This document shows, piece after piece, positions 12,098 to 16,954 of a stretch of 16,954 nucleotides of DNA; position 1 is the first letter of the stretch, and each line of letters begins with the position of its first letter. Below the pieces are notes generated by a model that had not been told where the DNA came from, searched no databases, and worked only from the letters and a program-made list of their open reading frames with translations. The stretch is from positions 1,785 through 18,738 of the forward strand of contig MEZF01000073.1 in the NCBI GenBank assembly GCA_001774245.1, in the 5' to 3' direction. Source of the DNA: Candidatus Bathyarchaeota archaeon RBG_13_52_12. GTDB taxonomy: Archaea; Thermoproteota; Bathyarchaeia; TCS64. The position numbers were made by a program, and so were the translations under genes.

Positions 12098-14125
12098 TCT
12101 GATGGCCTCTTCGACGTCGGTGATCGGCATCCTACAGACCCTGTCTCTGCAGATGTAGATGGTTGGTTTACCGTCAATGCTGCTCATCGCCGATGTATAG
12201 CCGAGCAAATCATCGAGGCTGGGGTTCTTAAGCATCAGAACCTTGTTCGGTGTATAGGATCTGCGCAGAATGTCTAGTAAACGGAGGGTGTCATCGAAGG
12301 CGGGATCGCCTGCTACGACGACCTCGTAGCTTGGCCCGATGCTGTAGTCGAGTGCGCATAGCAGATACGTGTAGGCGACGGGGTTTGCATCGACGAGGGG
12401 TGCAAGCATCTTGAAAAGCTGCTCCGCCTTCGCTCCAAGGCTCGACTCAAAGAAACTGCCGAGGCGCAGGAGATTCATCGCCATAACAGAGTTCCCAGAG
12501 GGCTTCGCCCCATCATAGGTCTCCATCATGATGGGCAGAGGGACCTCAGTTGATCGGCTGATACGGAAGCCGCCGAAGTCTAAGTCCCAGAGGTGCCTGA
12601 GTGCGTCATTTGTTAAGCGCTTCGCCACCCCCAAGTAATCCGCATCAAAGGTCGCCTCGTATAACTCGATTAGCCCCCATGTGAGGTATGCGTAGTCGTC
12701 AAGGAACGCCGGGATAGCTGACTCCCCCAGCCTGTAGCGGTGGAGGAGTTCGTCCTCATACAATCTTTTAAGGATAAAGTCAGCAGCTTTCTCCGCCGCT
12801 TTGACGTAGCTTTCCTCGCCGAGTACAGCACCGGCTTCGGATAGGGCAGCTATCATCAGTCCGTTCCAGTCGGTTAGGATCTTGTCATCGAGGAATGGCT
12901 TTATCCTTCTGCTCCTTGCTCTGAGCAGCTTATTCTTGATGGTTTGTAGTTTTTCACGCTGCTGCGTTGGATCCAATGATCCCCGTGTGGTTTCGTTATT
13001 AGAGGCAGCATCGTGGAGGACGTTGGCGCCTGGTTTCTCCCTTATGTTGCCTCGCTCCGTTACTCCATAGGCTTGTATGGCGATCGATGCTTCCTCCTCG
13101 TCGAGCTCCTGCATGAGCTCCTCCAGCGTCCAATTATAGAATTTGCCCTCCTCACCTTCGCTGTCGGCGTCCTCCGCTGAGTAGAAAGCCCCCTCGGGTG
13201 AAGTCAGGTTTCTCAGGGTATAGTCCACGATGTCTCGGGCAACGGATGCGTACATTGGCTCACCGGTTGCCTGGTAAGCCTCCGTGTATGCGAGCAGCAA
13301 CGTCGCCTGGTTGTATAGCATCTTCTCGAAGTGTGGTACAAGCCACAGGGCGTCGGTGGAGTAGCGGTGGAAGCCGCCCCCTATCTGGTCGTGGATCCCG
13401 CCCCTCATCATCGCGTCTAGGGTCTCTTCTACCATCTTGATCGCGTCTGGGTTCCGGGTTCTTCTGTGATAGCGCAGAAGGAACATTAGATGGTGTGGGG
13501 AGGGGAACTTAGGGGCGTCTCCGAATCCAGAGTTCTTCTCGTCGTAGGTTGAGGACAGCTGCCTGTATGCTTCGCTCAGCGTGGTTTCGCTAAGAGTTGC
13601 CGGGTTGGCCGCGGCTGGCATCTGCGACAGGGCCTCAACCATCGATACAGCGTCCGAGACTAGCCTGAAGCGGTCGCTTCTCCAGAGACTACTCAGCCGG
13701 GATATCAACTCCCTTAAGCCGAGCATGCCGCGTTGGTTTGTCCTGGGCAGGTAGGTCCCCGCCCAGAATGGCTCCTTCTCGGGCGTCATTACAATCGTTA
13801 GGGGCCAGCCGCCTCCTCCGGTGAGCATCTGGCAGGCGGACATATAGACGGCGTCGAGGTCGGGCCGTTCCTCCCGGTCGACCTTGACGCAGACGAATGC
13901 GGCGTTCAGGGCCTCAGCCGTGGCCTCGTCCTCGAAGCTTTCGCGCTCCATGACGTGGCACCAGTGGCAGGTCGAGTAGCCTATGCTGAGGAATACGGGG
14001 ACGTCGCGTCTCTTCGCCTCCTCGAAGGCCTCGCTTCCCCAGGGGTACCAGTCCACGGGGTTGTGAGCGTGCTGCTGGAGGTAAGGACTCTTCTCCTTTA
14101 TGAGATGGTTATGCTTCTCGGTCAA
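12080..14125 (-). CDS. YyaL/DUF255 thioredoxin-domain protein with (alpha/alpha)6 barrel
   Basis: 681 residues, typical for the YyaL/SPATA20 family. The N-terminal DUF255 thioredoxin-like domain starts with SPYLQQHAHNPVDWYPWG (13-30) and has the redox motif C53-H-W-C56 in GYSTCHWCHVMERESF. KVDREERPDLDAVYMS (about 97-112) and GGWPLTIVMTPEKEPFWAGTY follow. The remainder carries AGE/glucosaminidase-like helical-barrel repeats (FPSPHHLMFLLRYH, GGIHDQIGGGFHRYSTDALW, PHFEKMLYNQA, DWNGLMIAALSEAG). The biochemical role of the family is unsettled; a thiol-redox or sugar-handling function has been proposed. Start is TTG 14125, directly before the conserved N-terminal motif. Cytoplasmic; no operon partner. 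Confidence 0.93.
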   Translation of the reverse strand: MTEKHNHLIKEKSPYLQQHAHNPVDWYPWGSEAFEEAKRRDVPVFLSIGYSTCHWCHVMERESFEDEATAEALNAAFVCVKVDREERPDLDAVYMSACQMLTGGGGWPLTIVMTPEKEPFWAGTYLPRTNQRGMLGLRELISRLSSLWRSDRFRLVSDAVSMVEALSQMPAAANPATLSETTLSEAYRQLSSTYDEKNSGFGDAPKFPSPHHLMFLLRYHRRTRNPDAIKMVEETLDAMMRGGIHDQIGGGFHRYSTDALWLVPHFEKMLYNQATLLLAYTEAYQATGEPMYASVARDIVDYTLRNLTSPEGAFYSAEDADSEGEEGKFYNWTLEELMQELDEEEASIAIQAYGVTERGNIREKPGANVLHDAASNNETTRGSLDPTQQREKLQTIKNKLLRARSRRIKPFLDDKILTDWNGLMIAALSEAGAVLGEESYVKAAEKAADFILKRLYEDELLHRYRLGESAIPAFLDDYAYLTWGLIELYEATFDADYLGVAKRLTNDALRHLWDLDFGGFRISRSTEVPLPIMMETYDGAKPSGNSVMAMNLLRLGSFFESSLGAKAEQLFKMLAPLVDANPVAYTYLLCALDYSIGPSYEVVVAGDPAFDDTLRLLDILRRSYTPNKVLMLKNPSLDDLLGYTSAMSSIDGKPTIYICRDRVCRMPITDVEEAIRSLGVE

Positions 14126-14186
14126 CGCTATGTTGTCTCACGTCAGTTTATACTCTGTATCTTCACGGCTAGGCATTAATCTTGAT

Positions 14187-14318
14187 GTGATACGGCACCC
14201 ACTGTGCGCAGGTATGCTAGGGGGATTTCAACCCAACTCTCTCGGTGACATTAACGAGCTTCACTATGAGTATTTGTTTGGAGGCATCGAAGGAGTCCCA
14301 CCCTACCTCAAGCGCGCG
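14187..14318 (+). pseudogene. Gene relic truncated at a CG tract
   Basis: In one frame the text reads VIRHPLCAGMLGGFQPNSLG and then DINELHYEYLFGGIEGVPPY before the tract GCGCGCG (14312-14318); the frame then runs as unlikely sequence to TAG 14340-14342. GTG 14187 or ATG 14214 could be the original start. The composition (conserved-looking Gly, Pro, His, Tyr) is strongly protein-like. I cannot name the family. The fragment lies in the gap between two minus-strand genes. Confidence 0.55.
14312..14318. repeat. Alternating CG tract 15
   Basis: GCGCGCG, at the 3' edge of the relic 14187-14318 and 16 bp beyond the stop codon of the minus-strand cupin gene. Confidence 0.75.
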
Positions 14319-14334
14319 TGTTTTCGAATGTTCT

Positions 14335-14664
14335 TCACTTAGGGAGGTAGTCCTCTCTCGTTGGGTGGAATATATCGATTATTACGGTGCCCTTGCCAGT
14401 GATCTTGAAATCGTGGTGCTCATTCGAGTCAAATATGTAAGACGAGCCTGGTCCTAGCTTTACAGTCTTACCCCCAGCGGTTAGCTCGGCTGCTCCCTTG
14501 ACGACGAATCCCATCTGCTCGTGCGGGTGACTGTGTGAAAGTGTCCCTCCAGGTTCAACCTCGTAGTATATCATCATAAGGTTCTTCGAATGTACAAGCA
14601 ACTTACGGATGGCGCCCTTTGTGATCTTGTCGCCCTTCACATCGTCTACATTCAGTGCTTTCAT
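14335..14664 (-). CDS. Small single-domain cupin protein
   Basis: 109 residues. Cupin motif 1 is GGTLSHSHPHEQMGFVVKG, giving metal ligands of the HxH...E type from the His-Ser-His-Pro-His-Glu cluster. Motif 2 is GPGSSYIFDSNEHHDFKI, with the last His ligand in EHH. It probably binds a divalent metal; small cupins of this type act as sensors, isomerases or dioxygenases, and the substrate is not readable. Start ATG 14664 has AGGTGA 5 nt upstream; an upstream GTG at 14673 lies in that Shine-Dalgarno and is rejected. Transcribed away from the ACMSD-like gene. Confidence 0.88.
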   Translation of the reverse strand: MKALNVDDVKGDKITKGAIRKLLVHSKNLMMIYYEVEPGGTLSHSHPHEQMGFVVKGAAELTAGGKTVKLGPGSSYIFDSNEHHDFKITGKGTVIIDIFHPTREDYLPK

Positions 14665-14732
14665 GTAATTCACCTTGAGAGATGTCTAGCCCATTTCAGG
14701 GATGGCACCTCTGATTCATGTAAATTCAACTG

Positions 14733-14746
14733 ATATTATATATTGT
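14733..14746 (-). promoter_or_regulatory. TATA-like box upstream of the cupin gene
   Basis: On the minus strand CAATATATAATATC matches an archaeal box A about 70 nt before ATG 14664, predicting a leader of about 45 nt. The palindromic TATATA core could also face the plus-strand gene. Confidence 0.45.
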
Positions 14747-14785
14747 CTGGGAAGGGATAAGGTCAGAGAAAGCGGCTCCACTTCA

Positions 14786-14812
14786 ATAGCCTTATCCTGA
14801 GTTCCACCTGAT
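14786..14812 (+). repeat. Dispersed repeat A, copy 4
   Basis: Identical over 27 bp to the copy at 52-78. It lies between the divergent cupin and ACMSD-like genes, 111 bp before the start of the latter. Confidence 0.85.
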
Positions 14813-14922
14813 ATTTCTCAGTGAATTATAGATGGTTGATCTCAGACCGTCGATGTTTTTACTGCGCATGCAGCTCAGTGAATAGGAGCTTCAGCAGTCA
14901 GACACTCCCTGAGGAGAAACGA

Positions 14923-15906
14923 ATGAAGGTCATCGACGTCCACAACCATGTGAACCCGCGTCCATTCCTGGAGGCAGTGCGAGCCGGTCATAGTTGGTAT
15001 GGATTCACCGCCGAACACGGCGAGCTTGAGAACCCACGGAACCACTGGACCCTAGAAGAGCGGATTACCGAAATGGACCGACTCGGAGTGGACATACAGG
15101 CACTCACCGTCTATGGCGACTTCAACAAATACGACCAAGCCCCGGAGCATACCAAGGCAGCGGTTAGAGCCTGCAACGACGAGGTAGCGGCTTTGGTCGA
15201 TGAGTACCCCGATCGATTCGTTGGCCTGGGCATCCTACCCATGCAGGACGTAGCGGCATCGGTAGTTGAACTCGAGCGGGCGGTCACCGATCTGGGGCTG
15301 AAGGGTGTCACCATCAAGGACCACATCAACGGGAACACCCTAGACGAGCCGCAGTTCCTCCAGTTCTGGGAAGCCGCCGAGCGGCTGGGAGCCGTCGTTG
15401 AGTTCCACCAGGGCAGCACGATTGTGGCGCAGCGGATCCCACGCTACTTCCTCGAGAACACAGTAGGCAATCTGGTGGAGCGTGTGCTCACCTTTGGGAC
15501 TCTGGTGCATGGCGGGATCATCGATCGCTTTCCCAAGCTGAAGGTTTGTCTGCTGCATGGGGGCGGCTATGTGGCTTTCGGAGTTGCCCGGATGGACAAG
15601 GGCTGGGAGGCTGCGAAGCTGGATTATATGGTCAAGTACTCGAGTGAGGATGCCCGCCAGTCGATATCCAGGCCTCCGAGCCAGTACGTTGGGAGCTTTT
15701 ATTACGACTGTTGCACCTTCAGCGAGTCGACTCTACGGTTCCTGATTGACACTGTGGGGATCGAGAGGGTAGCATTCGGGACCGACTACCCCTGCCCTAT
15801 GGAGATGGTGGACTCGGTTAACTGGGTAAACAGCCTGGGGAGCCTGACCTGCTCGGAGAAGCAGGCGATTTTGTCGGTGAACCCGGCTCTGATGCTCGGC
15901 ATCTGA
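14923..15906 (+). CDS. ACMSD-like amidohydrolase (amidohydrolase 2 family)
   Basis: 327 residues, the usual length for the ACMSD/gamma-resorcylate decarboxylase family: cytoplasmic TIM-barrel enzymes that cleave C-C bonds (non-oxidative decarboxylation) with one divalent metal. Metal ligands are visible: His7 and His9 in IDVHNHVN, His162 in VEFHQGS, and Asp288 in FGTDYPCPME. The catalytic His is His212 in LLHGGGYVAFGVARMD. The substrate is unknown; aromatic or heterocyclic acids are usual. Start ATG 14923 has GAGGAG 6 nt upstream and begins the first strand; an open extension to GTG 14821 is not family-like. Codon use is more G/C-rich than in the small neighbours. Confidence 0.92.
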   Translation: MKVIDVHNHVNPRPFLEAVRAGHSWYGFTAEHGELENPRNHWTLEERITEMDRLGVDIQALTVYGDFNKYDQAPEHTKAAVRACNDEVAALVDEYPDRFVGLGILPMQDVAASVVELERAVTDLGLKGVTIKDHINGNTLDEPQFLQFWEAAERLGAVVEFHQGSTIVAQRIPRYFLENTVGNLVERVLTFGTLVHGGIIDRFPKLKVCLLHGGGYVAFGVARMDKGWEAAKLDYMVKYSSEDARQSISRPPSQYVGSFYYDCCTFSESTLRFLIDTVGIERVAFGTDYPCPMEMVDSVNWVNSLGSLTCSEKQAILSVNPALMLGI

Positions 15907-15924
15907 CTCGCACCCGCCATAAAA

Positions 15925-16018
15925 AAAATCTTAACCCAAAGTAACTTTAGGAGAAGCCTCATCTTACGTCAAGCATTTTGAAGTAAGGCGAATAGCCTTA
16001 TCCTGAGTTCCACCCGAT
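15925..16018 (+). repeat. Dispersed repeat B plus A, copy 5
   Basis: Module B (15925-15991) reads AATCTTAACCCAAAGTAACT and AAGCCTCATCTTACGTCAAG with ATTTTGAAG. Module A follows at 15992-16018 with one mismatch. Across the joint, TAAGGC-GAATA-GCCTTA (15984-16000) is a perfect inverted repeat; AAAGT-A-ACTTT is another. It lies after the ACMSD-like gene and before the promoter of the next. Confidence 0.8.
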
Positions 16019-16068
16019 TCTAAATAGTGAACATGATTGGTTGAAGATATACGCAAATACAACACGAT

Positions 16069-16081
16069 AAATATTTATATG
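16069..16081 (+). promoter_or_regulatory. TATA-like box for the 16132 gene
   Basis: AAATATTTATATG lies about 55 nt before ATG 16132, predicting a start near 16103 and a leader of about 30 nt. Confidence 0.5.
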
Positions 16082-16131
16082 TAAAAATAAAAATTATTTC
16101 TCGGCGTGTTTACGCCAACTGGTGTGAAAAA

Positions 16132-16407
16132 ATGGGGTTTACTCACTATCTGATTTTCGGTGATGCGAAGAAAGCTCTGACCATGGAGGAATCTAAGAAA
16201 GCGTGGGCAGAGTACAGTAAGGCGCTCGTGAAAAATAACCTGAAGCTGATGGGACCTTGGGGACCATTCGGTGAAAAAGAGGGCGTAGCATTCATGCTTG
16301 AAGGAACCATTAAGAACTTTGAGAGTTACATTAATTCAGAAGCTTGGCAAAAGTGCCCGATCATAAATACAAGAACAATCTCACTGTGGAAAATGCCCTT
16401 TTCTTAA
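16132..16407 (+). CDS. Small dimeric alpha/beta-barrel-like protein, paralogue of 254-553
   Basis: 91 residues: strand (MGFTHYLIFG), helix (TMEESKKAWAEYSKALVKN), strand with GPWGPFGEKEGVAFMLE, helix (NFESYINSEAWQK) and final strand (RTISLWKMP). This is the YCII/DUF3303-type ferredoxin-like layout. Aligned with the protein at 254-553 it shares the helix-1 pattern KK.W.EY.K.L, the PWG motif at the same point and a SxAW helix end, so the two are probably paralogues despite low overall identity. Start ATG 16132; no strong Shine-Dalgarno, but a good TATA-like box. Function unknown. Confidence 0.75.
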   Translation: MGFTHYLIFGDAKKALTMEESKKAWAEYSKALVKNNLKLMGPWGPFGEKEGVAFMLEGTIKNFESYINSEAWQKCPIINTRTISLWKMPFS

Positions 16408-16421
16408 GACTCCTACCACTG

Positions 16422-16439
16422 TTTTTTTTATTTATTTTT
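16422..16439 (+). terminator. T-rich terminator after the 16132 gene
   Basis: Eight T (16422-16429) followed by ATTTATTTTTA, 14 nt past the stop codon; a typical archaeal oligo-T terminator. Confidence 0.6.
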
Positions 16440-16444
16440 AGGTT

Positions 16445-16570
16445 ATAGCCTTATTCTCGCAGCCACCTGAGATTAGAAAAATCTTATCCCAAATTTACTT
16501 TGGTATAAGCCTCATCTTACACCAAGTATTTTGAAAGAAGACGAATAGCTTATCCTCACTTCACGCTAAC
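16445..16570 (+). repeat. Dispersed repeat A-B-A', copy 6
   Basis: Module A (16445-16470, diverged), module B (16477-16545: ATCTTATCCCAAATTTACTT, GGTATAAGCCTCATCTTACA, AGTATTTTGAA) and a second A-like end (16545-16570: ATAGCTTATCCTCACTTCAC). CCAAA-TTTAC-TTTGG is a perfect inverted repeat in B. This is the most complete copy and shows B flanked by A on both sides. Confidence 0.75.
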
Positions 16571-16730
16571 TCATACATGTGAATTGAAATGGTTGATCTT
16601 TTGAGATTCAGGACGCCTTCTATTTGAGGCAACAACCATTGTACTCATAGTAGCAGTCTGCAGCGTCGCGCGCGCTCTCAGCCTTCTTTTAAGCATCGTT
16701 TATATGGAGGCATATTTCGGTTGCCTATGA
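16571..16730 (+). other. Intergenic stretch with CG tract 16 and promoter
   Basis: A hydrophobic frame (LFEATTIVLIVAVCSVARA) runs into the tract at 16667-16675 and may be another truncated N-terminus, but it has no start codon. TTTATATGG (16699-16707) is a good TATA-like box 24-32 nt before ATG 16731, suggesting leaderless transcription of that gene. Confidence 0.45.
16667..16675. repeat. Alternating CG tract 16
   Basis: CGCGCGCGC in the context GTCGCGCGCGCTC, identical over 13 bp to the context of tract 14 (11973-11985). Confidence 0.85.
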
Positions 16731-16954
16731 ATGGAAACGTATCGAATGCATCATATGAGGTGGGTCTGGATCGGGTTTGGATTGTTATTCCTGGTCTTTG
16801 GCTTAATCTGGTTCTTCTCAGCGGTAAACCGACCTGGGTTCTACTCAGGGGGCTATTACGGCATGCCCATGATGGGGTGGGGTGGCGGCTGGATGATTGG
16901 AGCGGGGGCAATTGGGTTTATCCTAGTATGCTTCTTGGTCATTATGGCGCTCAG
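16731..16954 (+). CDS. Small Gly/Met/Trp-rich membrane protein (partial)
   Basis: 74 codons to the window edge without a stop. A short Arg/His head (METYRMHHMR) precedes a first membrane helix (about 11-29), a loop rich in Gly, Tyr, Met and Trp (FYSGGYYGMPMMGWGGGW, 37-54) and a second helix (about 55-74). This pattern resembles short two-helix proteins that often continue into a SHOCT domain, but the C-terminus is missing. Met in the loop could bind copper; that is speculation. Starts at 16731, 16746 and 16755 are all in frame; I chose 16731 because a stop codon precedes it directly and a TATA-like box lies about 28 nt upstream. Confidence 0.65.
   Translation, partial: METYRMHHMRWVWIGFGLLFLVFGLIWFFSAVNRPGFYSGGYYGMPMMGWGGGWMIGAGAIGFILVCFLVIMAL

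Noticed and set aside
14821..14922. 34-residue N-terminal extension of the ACMSD-like gene
   Set aside because: ATG 14923 has a strong GAGGAG site and begins the first barrel strand with its HxH motif.
52..16570. Repeat A/B as a CRISPR array
   Set aside because: Copies are scattered over kilobases and not regularly spaced with spacers.

Overview
This looks like a stretch of an archaeal chromosome, perhaps a mesophilic or moderately thermophilic member of the Thermoproteota (TACK), for example Bathyarchaeia. That placement is inference from gene content: an archaeoflavoprotein relic, a DUF4760-like protein, A/T-rich TATA-like boxes about 25-30 nt from likely transcript starts, and many TTG and GTG starts, some with weak Shine-Dalgarno (SD) sequences. 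No rRNA, tRNA, CRISPR array, insertion sequence or phage gene was recognised.

Layout. 1-1260: tail of an unknown CDS, a small dimeric alpha/beta-barrel-like protein and a one-TM DUF4760-like protein, separated by a dispersed repeat. 1260-1800: gene debris. 1804-2772 (-): threonine/serine dehydratase-like PLP enzyme. 2980-3266: internally deleted flavodoxin/ferredoxin pseudogene. 3322-4203: three small genes (two-TM peptide, Cys-rich peptide, DUF3303-like protein). 4384-5997 (-): YtcJ-type amidohydrolase. 6109-7272 (-): MFS transporter. 7558-8598 (+): clan GH-A glycosidase-like protein. 8678-9038: two unrelated gene fragments fused at a CG tract. 9216-11216: heme catalase (-) and a PerR/Fur regulator (+), divergent around a near-perfect PerR box. 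11246-11644 (-): DUF454 membrane protein. 11735-12097: two gene relics. 12080-14125 (-): YyaL/DUF255 thioredoxin-domain protein. 14187-14318: another relic. 14335-14664 (-): cupin. 14923-15906 (+): ACMSD-like amidohydrolase. 16132-16407 (+): a second small barrel protein. 16731-end (+): start of a small membrane protein.

The genes are mostly single units in mixed orientation, so there is little operon logic. The clear functional unit is peroxide defence: PerR and catalase share a regulatory region with a 14/15 match to the Bacillus Per box.

The most unusual feature is a set of 16 alternating (CG)n tracts of 6-12 bp. They lie almost only between genes or inside broken genes; I found one further GCGCGC in an intact CDS. 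Several sit exactly where a recognisable protein fragment stops and another begins, and four lie within 20 bp past the stop codon of an intact gene. I read them as possible scars of a deletion process, though structural elements or an assembly artefact remain possible. A second, separate oddity is a dispersed two-module intergenic repeat (A and B) with seven A-type copies and internal inverted repeats.
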